Positions 1 to 11,449 are shown, counted from the stretch's first letter. The stretch: 64,000 nucleotides of DNA from Tieghemostelium lacteum (GCA_001606155.1 LODT01000001.1:1302001-1366000); one strand, 5' to 3'. The notes: a model not told the origin generated them from the sequence alone. Numbers and translations are program-made.

Positions 1-252
1 CAATTCGTGTATTGGGAAATTATAATTATAACCCATTCACTTAAAAGGTTTTAAGTACAAAAGTATTTTTATTTAGAGAATTGTGAATTCATATGAAATT
101 TCAATAATTGTATGTTAAAAAGAATGCGGAACTAAATCTGAAAGAAGAAAAATTTTAAGACTTTAATTTCATTCATTGAATTGAATCAAAACATGAAAAC
201 ACACTTACACCACTTATTATTCTAAAAAGACAAAAATAATTATAGGAGTAGG
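1..252. other. Upstream spacer of the FUSC-like gene
   Basis: AT-rich non-coding DNA before the first start codon. I see no open frame, RNA gene or repeat here. It probably holds the promoter and 5' leader of the gene that follows; the previous gene lies outside the window. Confidence 0.5.
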
Positions 253-3200
253 ATGGTTTTCATAGGTTTGAGACTAAAGACAGCTCTGATAGAGGCACTA
301 ACTGTTATCTTATCTAGTATACTGATATTTCTGCCAATAAAATTCAGGAATTTCAATGCACTGATTCTAGTACCGGTATTTGTAACTATTATAGCATGTA
401 ACTTGTCATCTCAAAGTTCAATGATTAGCGGTGGTATTGTAGTTATAAGTACTGCAACCTCTTCATTAGTAATCTATGCATTCTTAAAGATCTTTCAAGA
501 GAGAATCTGGGTATCCTTTATTGTTGGGTTCTTCTTTGCATTCTTTTTGCAATGCACTGTTTTGAGGGGTGGTCGTTGGTTCAATGGATTGGCATGCAAG
601 AAGATTTTACTGGACCTTGTTATTGTTTATTACTTTTCACCATACCCCGATTCAGAGAAGGAAACGGATATCCTGGAGACATTTATATGTTCACTGTTTA
701 TGCTGTTCTCTATTGTTATTGTTTCTATTATATTTCCAGTTATGGCAACAAAATTGTTTCATTTCAATCTAATGAGAACTCTTAGAACTTCCAGAGACCT
801 TTTTAGAGCCATTGGATACAGTGTCGAATCTAAACTCTATAAAGATCCTAATCAACAAACTTCTTCAAAAATTCCAAAAAATCATTCATTTACATTTCCA
901 TTGAATGATTTGACTGGTCATGATGATGAGGATGGTGAAGATGATATTAAAGTTCAACATACAAGCATCGAACAACAATTACAACAAAAGAATGACATGA
1001 CTACACTCGAAGAAAAAACCAATGAATCTCAAGAAAAAGATATTGTATCCTCTTCGAATACTATGAAATCTTCTGAAAAGAATATTGAAAAGATTGTTCT
1101 ACCACTGAGTAGTTTGGTTACTAAAAAAGAGGTTACATTTCAGTTACCTCTAGGAGGAGAAAAAGAACCAAAGTCACCAAATGTCTCTGGTGATATAAAA
1201 TTAAAAAAACTTAAAAAATCAAAATCAGTTGAGATTTTGAGTAAATCCATACCGATACCTACAGATAAAGAAATTAAAGAACTTCAATTTAGATTGACTG
1301 ATGAAGTCAATAGATTGACCTTGGTATTAAAAGAGTGTAAAGAAGAGCGATGGAATAGTACATTGGTGGAGTCCTATAAGGCTATACTAAACCTTGTAGA
1401 AATGTCACTCAAACATCTCATGTCATTGAGAATATCTATTGAATCTGGGTTTTCTCAAAATGCTAGTAGAGAACTGGTATCTCCTATGGAACCATTTCTA
1501 GATTCATTAATTGAAGAGGTTTATCTTCAAATTGGTCTGATGATTGATGTACTTAAAGGTAAATTACATCTTTCTGAAACCCCTACATCATCACCCAACT
1601 CTGCCAATGCTGTATCAGGAGCTGACAATCCAAAGAGAAAATTCTCTAGAAAAGAACAAAAAACAGTAATCGAAAGAAACATTTTGGAATCATCTTTTGA
1701 AGAGACAGATGAATTGATTGTTAAACTACAGGAATTTTATAAGCAATTGGTTGGTGAATATCAGAGATCTGGATTACCAGGTCTACATGAATCAGAGATA
1801 TCAAGATTACATTTCTTTATCTTTGGAATCATTGAATATGCAAGACAACAGAAGGTAATCTATCAACTAGTTCTACAAATTAAAGCTAGAATCAGACATG
1901 AATCTATTAGATACCAAGTCATTAGATATGGGTTAGTCTATGTCCTAACTGCACTTCCTATACATTGGTATAAAGTAACCTTATTTATTATATCTAAATT
2001 TTCAAAGAAATCAGATGTAGATAAAGAGACACCCAATCTAAATCAACAACAAACCGTGAGAAACCCTGATTCAGAAGTTCCTAAAAAAGATCATATCCTA
2101 AAGAGAATATTTAAGTTTATAGTCAACTATATCTATGTTCTTTGCTTTAAGAATGGAAAATGGAAATTTCCTCTACAGATTGCCATAGCCTATACAAGCT
2201 CTGTCATTGTATTTTGGTATATAAATGGTGAAACTAAAGGTGAATTGGTAATTAAAGGTGTTTGGACATGTGCAACTGCTATACTTGTAATGTCGCCTTC
2301 AGTAGGAGCCAGTCTTCTCAAGGGATTCAATCGTGTGATTGGTACAATGGGTGGAGGTGGCGTAGGGTTTCTGGTATCTTGGTTATGCAGTGTTATACCC
2401 AAAGGTGGAAAAGAAGTTGTAATTTTGGCATTTACATTCGTGTGGATAACTATAATCTCAATTATACAGCAAAATCCATCATTTTCATATAGTGGTGCTG
2501 TAAGTGGTTTGACATTTGTTCTAGTTGTCTATGGACAGTATTTATATGGTTTTGATTATTGGTATGCTCTATTTCGATCTTTTCACATTACCATGGGTGT
2601 GGTATGGGTTATTATCATATGTTTGACTGTTTTCCCATACTTTTCATTCCAGTATACTCGTATTAAAATGGTGAATACTACCATTCAAATGTCTAGAACA
2701 TTTGTGAATATAATCAGGTTGGGATTGAAGATTGAAACCCTGAATCAGTCGCAGGAAATCATGATGGATATAGACTACACCGACAGAGACCGTCGTGCTA
2801 AAGAAATTAGAAAATCTTTAACTGATCAAAGAATGATACTCGACCAGATTAAACTGTCTCTAAATGACATTAAATCAGAACTTATTCTTATGCCTAATAA
2901 ATCCAATGCCTACAGAAAAGTGTATAAGGATCTATCGTATAGTTACACTAGACTGGTTGCTGCCGAAGCATCGTTTAGAAGTAGTTTCTCAGATCCATTG
3001 TTACAGGCAATGTCACCTATTAATCAAAAGATTCAAGGGATATTCAATGAATTGGATGCACTGGCAAAGGATTTAAATATATTTACAACTCTGACTATAT
3101 CAAAATCACAAAGGTCACAGTTAACTGTTGATCATGAAAAACAATTGACAGACTCTGTTAAAGCACTTGGTGACTCTTTTCAAGAGGTTAGAGTTGACCT

Positions 3201-3330
3201 TTTAAAACGAAGAATTCTATCAACTCTTCATCCTGAAATGATTCAATTTGGATCTGGAATGTATTGTATACACGATTTCATTAAGCATCAAGCTCTTCTA
3301 TTTAACGATTTAAAAATTCTATTTAAATAA
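253..3330 (+). CDS. FUSC/ALMT-like multi-pass membrane protein
   Basis: A single exon of 1025 residues starting at a true ATG. An N-terminal block of hydrophobic segments (about residues 10-175) and a second one (about 640-800) flank a long hydrophilic, coiled middle. The second block carries the motif NRVIGTMGGGGVGFLVSW, typical of the fusaric-acid-resistance/aromatic-acid exporter and aluminium-activated malate channel superfamily (FUSC, FUSC_2). Such proteins move organic anions across membranes; substrate and membrane cannot be read from sequence. The Lys/Ser/Glu-rich stretch around residues 200-330 is probably a cytosolic linker. Family assignment is fairly sure, function is inference. 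Confidence 0.75.
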   Translation: MVFIGLRLKTALIEALTVILSSILIFLPIKFRNFNALILVPVFVTIIACNLSSQSSMISGGIVVISTATSSLVIYAFLKIFQERIWVSFIVGFFFAFFLQCTVLRGGRWFNGLACKKILLDLVIVYYFSPYPDSEKETDILETFICSLFMLFSIVIVSIIFPVMATKLFHFNLMRTLRTSRDLFRAIGYSVESKLYKDPNQQTSSKIPKNHSFTFPLNDLTGHDDEDGEDDIKVQHTSIEQQLQQKNDMTTLEEKTNESQEKDIVSSSNTMKSSEKNIEKIVLPLSSLVTKKEVTFQLPLGGEKEPKSPNVSGDIKLKKLKKSKSVEILSKSIPIPTDKEIKELQFRLTDEVNRLTLVLKECKEERWNSTLVESYKAILNLVEMSLKHLMSLRISIESGFSQNASRELVSPMEPFLDSLIEEVYLQIGLMIDVLKGKLHLSETPTSSPNSANAVSGADNPKRKFSRKEQKTVIERNILESSFEETDELIVKLQEFYKQLVGEYQRSGLPGLHESEISRLHFFIFGIIEYARQQKVIYQLVLQIKARIRHESIRYQVIRYGLVYVLTALPIHWYKVTLFIISKFSKKSDVDKETPNLNQQQTVRNPDSEVPKKDHILKRIFKFIVNYIYVLCFKNGKWKFPLQIAIAYTSSVIVFWYINGETKGELVIKGVWTCATAILVMSPSVGASLLKGFNRVIGTMGGGGVGFLVSWLCSVIPKGGKEVVILAFTFVWITIISIIQQNPSFSYSGAVSGLTFVLVVYGQYLYGFDYWYALFRSFHITMGVVWVIIICLTVFPYFSFQYTRIKMVNTTIQMSRTFVNIIRLGLKIETLNQSQEIMMDIDYTDRDRRAKEIRKSLTDQRMILDQIKLSLNDIKSELILMPNKSNAYRKVYKDLSYSYTRLVAAEASFRSSFSDPLLQAMSPINQKIQGIFNELDALAKDLNIFTTLTISKSQRSQLTVDHEKQLTDSVKALGDSFQEVRVDLLKRRILSTLHPEMIQFGSGMYCIHDFIKHQALLFNDLKILFK

Positions 3331-3430
3331 ATATTTATAATACCAAAGCCTTTTTGTTTGAATTTCAACCAAAAACAAAAAAGTTTGTCAAAACTAATTC
3401 ATTTTTATTAAAATTCAAAAAGGAGAGAAA

Positions 3431-4188
3431 ATGTCGGAATTTGGTAAAGCAGGTAGTGGTGGTATACAGAGTTCACAATATGAGAATATAGATAGAAGAG
3501 AAAGAACCAATAGGGTCGCAATGGAATCTGTTGATGTTTCCAAAGACCCCTATATCATGACAAATCATTTAGGATCCTATGAATGTAAATTATGTTTAAC
3601 TACACATAATAATATTGGTAATTATCTAGCTCATACTCAAGGAAGAAAACATCAAACCAATCTAGCAAGAAGAGCTGCAAAAGAACAAAAAGATAACCCA
3701 AATTCAAAGATTGTGTAAGTTTCATTCTATCCATAACTCTTTAAAGAGATACTAACAATTGTTGATTGTATAGACCAACAGCTGCAAAAAGATTAGTTAC
3801 AAGAAATGTAGTAAAGATTGGTAGACCAGGTTATAAAATTATAAAACAAAGAGACAGAGATACAGGTCAATTATCATTGTTATTTCAGATTGATTATCCT
3901 GAGATTGAACCTGGTTTACAACCTAGAACTAGATTCATGTCAGCTTTTGAACAAAAGGTAGAGGTACCTAATAAAGAGTACCAGTATCTACTGTTTGCAG
4001 CTGACCCTTACGAAACTATTGCATTTAAAATACCAAATAAAGAAATTGATAGAAGTACTGGTCCTGATGGTAAGTTTTTTACACATTGGGATAGAAATAA
4101 ATTAACATTTACTGTACAGTTATATTTTAAAGAATCAACATTGAAATCAACGACATCAACAACCAATACAAGCACTACGAACATGTAA
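3431..4188 (+). CDS. sf3a2: Splicing factor 3a subunit 2 (SF3a66/Prp11)
   Basis: Two exons, 3431-3714 and 3774-4188, joined in phase by a GTAAGT...TAG intron of 59 nt; about 232 residues. The N-terminal half holds a matrin-type C2H2 zinc finger (YECKLC...HTQGRKHQ, about residues 56-80). The second exon opens with the family's GRPGYKIIKQRD, followed by FQIDYPEIEPG and YLLFAADPYETIAFKIP. SF3a2 is part of the U2 snRNP SF3a complex that binds at the branch site in pre-spliceosome assembly. The long proline-rich tail of the human protein is absent, as in yeast Prp11. Identification is essentially certain. Confidence 0.96.
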
Positions 4189-4355
4189 ATAACAACAACT
4201 ACTAAAATTAAAAATCTAGATTCAAAGATTTGCAAATTTTCACATAAAGTACAATTTTTTTTTTATTTTAATTTTATTTTTTTTAGAATATATTATACTT
4301 ATAATTAAATTACTATGTTGTATTCATAAATTTGTGGTTGTATAATTTTGTAACA

Positions 4356-6634
4356 ATGAGACTTTTAAATCTAAGTAAAAAGAAGAAAAACAAAGATGAT
4401 ACAAAAGAACTGGATGCAAAGAAATTTATAAATAAGATTCAACAAAAGCATCTGAAACAACAACAAGAACAAGAAGAACAACAAAATCACATCGATACAA
4501 CAGGTAATAGTAGTAGTTTAGGTGATAGTGGAAGAAATGGAAGTTTTTTAGATACCAATAGTATAGTAAAAGAGGTTATAGCAGAAGATGAAGTTTATAA
4601 TAGTAAACCACAACAAACATCGGAAAGTAGTAATATAACTACAAATGATGGAGAAAATCTAAGTGAAGAAGCTAAATTAAAGAAAAAGGAAAAGGATGAT
4701 TTGTTAAAGACTGTAATATTTGCATTAAAAAATCAAGAACAAAATAATTTAAAAAAGAAATTGACAGTACATATACCAGCTTATAAACCAAAGAGAATGA
4801 TGGATATGGTCAATAGCAGTGATAGACCTAGAAAGCTTTCAAATGCTTTTGATGTAGAGTTATTGTTGAAATTGAAACAGACTGAAAGTGATTATGCGCA
4901 GTCGCTAGCTTATGCAGTTTCACCTTTTCAGTATCTGACGGATGATGTCGATAGGAGTAATAGTAACGGGTACAGTGGAGAGAGTAGTAGTGAAGATGAA
5001 CATTTATCAAATAGTACTGCATCGTTAGTTGACAATAACGGGTTTAAAATAGATTTGAATTTTGATGGATATTCAGATTGGTATAGAGATATGATGGATA
5101 AAGTGAAACTAAAGATTAAACAAGAGCAGAATAATAGAAAGGATGTGTACTCTAACCAGTACAGTCCAATGTCAAGTCCATTCAGTAACACGAATACCCC
5201 AAATGAAATTGATAGTAATTTACTTCACCCAAAATCTCAAATAACCCAAAAAAAAAAAGAAAAAACAAGGGGTAAACAACACCAACATTCAAATTCTACA
5301 AACACAGATTATAGTGTAGATTATTCAGTTGGTGAGAGTAATGCAAATAATGAAGAGGAACAAATGCATTTAGATTTCCTCAAAAGACATGAAAACAAAA
5401 CTACAGTTACATCACCATCAACTTCAACACCATTGTCTACGTCACAGCCTAAGAGATCTTTAAAAGTAAATCTTAATAGTAGTATGAATCTCTTAGACAT
5501 GTCATTGGATTCAGAGATGATTAGTGACTCTTTGTCTAATACTGGATCGGATATAAATACCACTGGAGGTGGTGGAGGTCAACAATCGAATATCTCCAAT
5601 GTAAATCACCATAATAGTCACTCCAATCTCTTTGATATACTAATGTGTAATGAATTTCCAATTCTCGGTGAAGCTACTCGTAGTAGTAATAATCTCTCAC
5701 AATCATCTCTTAAAGATAAAAATGACCCTAATTATAATAATACTGAAAACAATAGTAATACCACACCAAGTAACCACAGAAACCTAAGGAGACTCAATAG
5801 TAGTCAAACTATATTCCATAAATTTCAAAGAAATTCAAGTTCATCCAACTTGTTATCCACAGACCCCCAACTACAACAACAGATTGAAAATATTAATAAC
5901 ATCAGCAATAGCAGTATAAAAGACAGGGATAGATTATCATTGGATGATAATGGGCCTGTAAATCAACACAATAGTATCAGAAGCAGTTATAGTAATGAAA
6001 ATTTGAAATTATCATCATCACCCAATGCAGTAAAGAAAATTGGTGAGAAAATTATTTCATTTTTCACATCGTCAAAATCGGATAGAAAGAGTAAATCGGA
6101 ATTGCAGAATAGTAGTTCAATAAGCAGCACTTCGAATACACTATTGAGTAATAGTAATAGTAATAGTAGTATTGGTAACCTTGGTTCATTGTTAAATCAA
6201 CAGCAACAGATGGTACCTACACTCTCATCACCACACTATTTGAATAGAACACATAGTTCATCATCTATAAATTATTCACCTCGTAGTAGTAATACTACAA
6301 CTCTTGGTAATAATATGTCAAGTGATTTACTTACTAGTCAATCATCGACATTACAAATACCACCACTTAATAGATCACAATCACATATATCACTTCAGAG
6401 TGCACCTCAAACTTCTACGACTACATCCATCACCCCTAGAGCCAATGGATTCACTCCTAGAGGTACTGCAATTAAATATTCACCACCAATACTCTCACCA
6501 AATAACAGTTTTATGAATTTAGATGTAACATCACCAACCCATCACCATCATCACCACAACCACCACCAAACACAACAAGATTCAAATAATATTATAACAA
6601 AAAATCATTCAAATAATAATGTAAATAGTAGTAC

Positions 6635-6677
<43 letters not shown>

Positions 6678-7004
6678 GAAAATAATAATAATAGTAAAGA
6701 AAATCAATTGCATGATTTGATTAAATCAGAATTTGATTTGAATCATCTTAACTATAATCATCCACATAAACTTAATAATAATAATAATAACAATAATGTA
6801 CAGATCCTTAATAACCAAAATAATAATAATAATATAGTAATAGATGACGAAGATGACGATTATGATTGTACTAGTAGTACTAGTTTTTCATCTAGATCAG
6901 CATCACCAATGACATCACCCGAATCATCACCACCTACTGAAAATGGTTTTACTTTTTTCAAAACTATTCATAAAGTGAATCCAAGAATTTCAAATAAAAA
7001 TTAA
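4356..7004 (+). CDS. Unknown protein rich in Asn/Ser homopolymers
   Basis: One exon of 882 residues. I place the start at the ATG at 4356; the open frame extends upstream only from a TTG. The N-terminus is Lys-rich (LSKKKKNKDD), followed by blocks rich in Ser, Asn and Gln, a His run (about residue 730) and poly-Asn runs up to about 10 residues. More ordered islands are near residues 110-180 (KDDLLKTVIFALKNQE, RMMDMVNSS), around 560 (KIGEKIISFFTSS) and at the C-terminus (GFTFFKTIHKVNPRI). I recognise no domain. The composition is typical of dictyostelid regulatory proteins, but function is unknown. Confidence 0.8.
6639..6672. repeat. (AAT)n microsatellite coding poly-Asn
   Basis: About eleven AAT/TAA units in frame within the preceding gene encode an asparagine run. 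Shorter AAT runs lie nearby at about 6775-6795. Such runs are common in dictyostelid coding DNA and are expected to vary in length between strains. Confidence 0.9.
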
Positions 7005-7131
7005 CAGCACAATCCTCTTATATTTATATTTTTGTACAAAACATTAGATATAAAGTATTATTGCAATACTTTTTTTAAATTTAGTTTTTTAAGATTTCTT
7101 TTTTATTTTTGTGATAAGGTGATTAAAAGAA

Positions 7132-7751
7132 ATGTAATTTATTGTAAATATAGAATAGAAATGTTAGTGTGAATATTAATAATAATTAAATAATTTAGGA
7201 GTGACGAAAATGATAGGGTTAAAGATATAGATGACTCAGACGACGATGATGAATTAAGTAAAATTAGAGAAGCTAGAATGAAACAGTTACGTGAAGAGAG
7301 TAAAAAGAAACAAGAACTATTAAATACTAATGGAGAATATAAAGAAATTCTAGAACAAGAGTTTTTAAAGGAAGTAACATCCACTCTGAAAGTGGTTGTA
7401 CATTTTTATCACAAGGAATTTCAAAGATGTAAAATTGTTGATAAACATTTACAGATACTAGCAAAATCACATTATTCAACAAAGTTTCTAAAGATGGATG
7501 CTGAGAAATCAATGTTTTTTATAGAGAAATTGGGTATACGTGTACTACCCACTATTGTAGCTTTTCGTAATGGTGTAGTTGTGGATAAAGTGGTGGGTTT
7601 TGATGAACTTGGTGGTGTTGATGATTTTAAAACAGATTCTCTTGCAAAGAGATTGGCGCAAGCTAATGTCGTTGATTTTAAATATACAACTGGTATTAAA
7701 GTAATTTCAAAATCTGATGTGAAAAATAAATCATTGGAAGCTGATGACTAA
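7132..7751 (+). CDS. txndc9: Thioredoxin domain-containing protein 9 (phosducin-like)
   Basis: The thioredoxin-fold body is clear: DDDDELSKIREARMKQL, VVVHFYHKEFQRCKIVDKHL, TKFLKMDAEKS, VLPTIVAFRNG and VVGFDELGGVDDF match TXNDC9/Plp3, a co-chaperone working with the CCT chaperonin in actin and tubulin folding. The active site has one Cys (FQRCKIVD), as usual in this family. The acidic N-terminus lies upstream of the first in-frame ATG (7278), and that frame is closed by a TAA at 7191. The best model is AT at 7132-7133, a 65-nt intron 7134-7198 (GTAATT...TTTAG), and G at 7199, so the start codon itself is split. This gives about 184 residues. Identity is sure; the 5' model is inference. Confidence 0.88.
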
Positions 7752-8000
7752 TTAATTTATGCATAATCCCTTTCTGAAATATATTTCTATATTTTTAAAA
7801 AAACAAATATTTTAGAAAAATTGGGAATGTTATATAACATTCTAATAATGGGAAATTGTAAAAGAAATCACCATTTTATTATTAATTTTTTTTCATCAAC
7901 AGATATTTCTTTTTAAATGAGGGGTGGGTGAAGAGGAAAAATTAAAAAAAAAAAAAACATCAAATCAATTTAGAAAAAAATTTCTAATCAAATTAGAAAA

Positions 8001-8985
8001 ATGACTAAAGACAAAGAAGGTAAAGAATACATATTATATAATAATATTATGGAAATTATTAGAATTCAGTGTTAATATTTGAAAATTAATAATTTATTAT
8101 AAATTAGAAACCAAATCACAAACAGTCAATTTTCCTTGGAAAAGATTAGTTGCAGGTGCAGTTGCAGGTACAGCTGATGTATGGGCATGTCACCCATTAG
8201 ACAGAGTAAAAACACAGTTACAAAACAATCCAGGTAAAAGCATATTTCAGACATTTCAGGATATCATTTCTAAAGGTAAAGGATTTTCAGGTGGAGTCTA
8301 TTCGCTCTACGAAGGTATCCTACCAATGACAGCTGAGGCTATTGTTAAAGTTGGTATTAGATACTTTGCATTCCAATGGTTTATTGATGGTTACAAACAA
8401 CAGTTCTTCCAAGGAAAGACCATGAGCAAGAGTGAGACATTCACAGCCAATCTCATGGGTGGTGCCTTTGCAGGTACTATTGAGTCCTTTATTGTTGTCA
8501 TTCCTTGTGAGTTGTTGAAGGTTCGTCATATGACTCAAGAACACAATCGTTCTTTTGGTTTGGTATTTAGAGATGTTTTGAAAGAGGAAGGTTTCCGTGG
8601 TCTTTATAAAGGAGGTAGTGCAACTCTGTTACGTCAAATCACTAATCATATGGTTAGATTCCCAACTTTCTATGCCGTTTCTGATTATCTCAAAGGTGGT
8701 GACCATCATAAACATTTACCAGTGTGGCAGAATCTATTGGCTGGTGGTTTGGCAGGTACTGCTTCCACTCTTGTCAATAATCCTTTGGATACTATCAAAA
8801 CTAGAATGCAAAAGCAAGGTCAAAATCTATCTTCAACTCAGGTTATAAAGAGTATTTATCAAGATGGTGGTATTAGAGCTTACTGGGCTGGTTGTTTACC
8901 AAGAATTTTACGTGTAGGTCCTGGTCAAGCTATAACTTGGGCTGTTTTAGAATCTACCTTAAAAGTATTAGATAAACATTTCTAA
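8001..8985 (+). CDS. Mitochondrial carrier (SLC25), tricarboxylate-carrier-like
   Basis: Exon 1 is only 19 nt (8001-8019), then an 88-nt intron (GTAAAG...TTAG) and exon 2 8108-8985; about 298 residues. Three repeats of roughly 100 residues each carry a carrier signature: HPLDRVKTQL, PCELLKVRHM and NPLDTIKTRMQ. With six transmembrane helices this is the mitochondrial inner-membrane carrier fold. The second-repeat signature with Glu (CELLKVR) and the NNPLDTIKTRMQ of repeat three resemble citrate/tricarboxylate carriers, so citrate or a related organic acid is a guess. The family call is certain, the substrate is not. Confidence 0.9.
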
Positions 8986-9037
8986 TTGAATATAAATTTA
9001 TAAATAAACATATTCTTCTTAATGAAATATATATTTA

Positions 9038-10075
9038 TTATTTCTTTTTCTTTTTGATTTCTGGAGCGTATCGAATGGTTGTTGATTGTGTTTGTTGTTG
9101 AGGTTTTATTTGGTCGGATACAACTTGAGAATATTGTGTTACTGGCATACCAACCCATTTACAAAAGGTTTTGGATTGGAATAGATAGACTTGTAATAGT
9201 GAGAATAGAGATGATGGAATCATATAGAAATAGACCATTGATGGAATGGTATGAGCAAATGGTATAATAAGTATTGCCATACCTCTTGATACCCAACTAA
9301 GTGCTTTAAATATAAAGTTATCACTCTTTCCAATAGATAGCTCATTAATTAGAATATACAATCCACTACATGTAACCGGTAGAATATAGTATGGATCATA
9401 AGCTGACAAATCTTGAAACCATAACATTCCAGCGGTTTTAAATGATGGGAATGTAACTGCCATTTCTCTAAATGCTATAACAGCAGAAATAAAGAATGGT
9501 AAGTTTGCTAGAGGTAATATATAAGTCAATAGAGGATGACATTTCTTTTCTCTTAAAAGTTCAGTAATCTTATTTGAATTCTCAAAATTTGATATGGAAT
9601 TCTTTCTATTGTATTGTGATATTTCTTTGAATTTATCCAACTGTGGTTTAATTTGTAGTAGTCTGTGTGCATTTAATCTTGTTTTTACCGCTAGTGGGAA
9701 TAAACTAGTTCTTATAACCATAGTTACAGCTGGTACAATGACCATCCATGACCATTGTGTATATTGGTGTAATTGGTTTAGAATAACCTCTAAAAGTGAT
9801 GGTAGACCAGTTATTGGAATAAGTTCTGGATCAAATTCAAAGTTTTTACTAAACTCATTAAAACCAATTGTCTTATCGGTACCATCTTTTAATATTGATT
9901 CTAATAATAAATCATTGTTATTGATTGTTGGGGTTGGAGTTGTGGGTGTATTATTGTTATTAGTTGTATAGAACCTTTTATTATTATTAAAACAGTTATT
10001 ATTATAAATTGATTTATTTAAAGGAGAATAAATTGATTTTTTCAGATAATTATTATTGAATATCAATCTTTTCAT
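9038..10075 (-). CDS. oxaA: OXA1-type mitochondrial inner membrane insertase
   Basis: 345 residues from the ATG at 10075; upstream codons open only from TTG. The first 45 residues are basic, Asn-rich and end with KRFYTT, like a mitochondrial presequence. Five hydrophobic segments follow, and the OXA1/YidC signature is clear: an IKTRLNAHR-like stretch after TM1 (AVKTRLNAH), ISAVIAFREMA, and LWFQDLSAYDPYYILP, which fits OXA1L better than COX18. It inserts mitochondrially and nuclear-encoded proteins into the inner membrane. It is divergent from the IDH gene across about 280 nt, which probably acts as a shared promoter. Confidence 0.9.
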   Translation of the reverse strand: MKRLIFNNNYLKKSIYSPLNKSIYNNNCFNNNKRFYTTNNNNTPTTPTPTINNNDLLLESILKDGTDKTIGFNEFSKNFEFDPELIPITGLPSLLEVILNQLHQYTQWSWMVIVPAVTMVIRTSLFPLAVKTRLNAHRLLQIKPQLDKFKEISQYNRKNSISNFENSNKITELLREKKCHPLLTYILPLANLPFFISAVIAFREMAVTFPSFKTAGMLWFQDLSAYDPYYILPVTCSGLYILINELSIGKSDNFIFKALSWVSRGMAILIIPFAHTIPSMVYFYMIPSSLFSLLQVYLFQSKTFCKWVGMPVTQYSQVVSDQIKPQQQTQSTTIRYAPEIKKKKK

Positions 10076-10354
10076 TGTTAATTTGCAAATTTTCAATATA
10101 ATACTTTTTTTTTTAAATTTTGATACAGAAATTCCTTAATCAAAATAGAATAAATAAGATAGATATAATGAAATATATAATTTAAAAATTTTTATATAAT
10201 TTTATTTTAAGATATATAAAAAAGATAAATTAAATTATAAAACATCATAATGCCATCATTTTTAAATTTTTCGTTTTTTCTATTAATAGTTTTTTTTTTT
10301 TTTTTTTTTCTCTAATTGTTGTGATTTATATCAATAACAGATCGATATTATAAA

Positions 10355-11449
10355 ATGATTTCACAAATTACAAGATCATTATTAAAACTAAAAGTCAACA
10401 CACCACAACAACAATATGTTAGAAACTATTTAGGATACACCAGTGGATCCAAAAGTGACAAGAAAAAAGTCACTATCATCCCTGGTGATGGTATTGGACC
10501 AGAGATTACAAGTTCAGTTATGGGTGTATTCCAAGCTGCCAAAGTACCAATTGAATGGGAACTTTTTGACGGAAAGACAATCAGTCAAGATTTGATTGCC
10601 TCCATCAGTAGAAATAAAGTAGCACTCAAAGGACCACTCTATACAGAATTACTTACAGGTGCACAATCAAGAAACATGGAAATCAGAAAGGCTTTGGATT
10701 TATACGCACATGTTATTCCATGTAAACAAATGCCAGGTATTCAAACCCGTCATTCCAACACCACAGTTGACTTTGTAGTTATTAGAGAGAACACTCAAGG
10801 TGAATACTCTGGTCTAGAACAAACTCTAGTACCTGGTGTTGTTCAATCTCTAAAAATTGTAACCAAAGAGGCTTCTGCTCGTATCGCTCGTTACGCATTC
10901 GAATACGCAAAAGCACATGGTAGAAAGAAGGTAACAGCCATCCACAAGGCTAACATCCAGAAACAAACTGATGGTCTGTTTTTGGAGACTTGTAAACAGG
11001 TTGCTAAAGAGTACCCTGAAATTGCTTTCGATTCAATGATTATCGATAACTGTTGCATGCAATTGGTCATGAATCCACAACAGTTTGATGTTATGGTTAC
11101 ACCAAATCTCTATGGTAATTTGGTAACCAACGTAGGTGCTGCTCTTATTGGTGGTCCTGGTTTGGCACCTGGTGCAAATGTAGGTGAGAGAGCTGCCATT
11201 TTTGAAATGGGTGCTCATCACGTTGCTGCTGATATCGCTGGTATGGATAAAGCCAATCCAACTGGTCTACTTTTAGCCTCCTCTATGATGTTGAGACATT
11301 TGAATTTAGATGCCTTTGCTGACAAGGTTGAAAACGCTGTAAAGAAAACTATTGATTCTGGTAAATTTAAGACTCAAGATTTAGGTGGTACAACTTCTAC
11401 TAAAGAATTCACTCGTGCTATCATCTCCGAAATAGAATCTCAACAATAA
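10355..11449 (+). CDS. idhB: NAD+ isocitrate dehydrogenase, beta/regulatory-type subunit
   Basis: 364 residues in one exon with a short basic N-terminal presequence. Family motifs are IPGDGIGPEI, FVVIRENTQGEYSGLE, VTAIHKANIQ, IDNCCMQLV and PNLYGNLVTNVGAALIGG. IDNCCMQLV, together with Asn in place of the metal-binding Asp after PNLYG, marks the beta/gamma (regulatory) type, not the catalytic alpha subunit. It works in the TCA cycle as part of a heteromeric matrix enzyme and needs an alpha subunit encoded elsewhere. Confidence in the enzyme is very high; the subunit assignment rests on these substitutions. Confidence 0.93.
   Translation: MISQITRSLLKLKVNTPQQQYVRNYLGYTSGSKSDKKKVTIIPGDGIGPEITSSVMGVFQAAKVPIEWELFDGKTISQDLIASISRNKVALKGPLYTELLTGAQSRNMEIRKALDLYAHVIPCKQMPGIQTRHSNTTVDFVVIRENTQGEYSGLEQTLVPGVVQSLKIVTKEASARIARYAFEYAKAHGRKKVTAIHKANIQKQTDGLFLETCKQVAKEYPEIAFDSMIIDNCCMQLVMNPQQFDVMVTPNLYGNLVTNVGAALIGGPGLAPGANVGERAAIFEMGAHHVAADIAGMDKANPTGLLLASSMMLRHLNLDAFADKVENAVKKTIDSGKFKTQDLGGTTSTKEFTRAIISEIESQQ

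Noticed and set aside
4332-4355. Extended N-terminus of the unknown 882-residue protein
   Set aside because: It needs TTG as start; a good ATG follows at 4356. Similar TTG or GTG extensions were dropped for the genes starting at 10075, 13148, 33097, 33627, 42093, 42998 and 59288.
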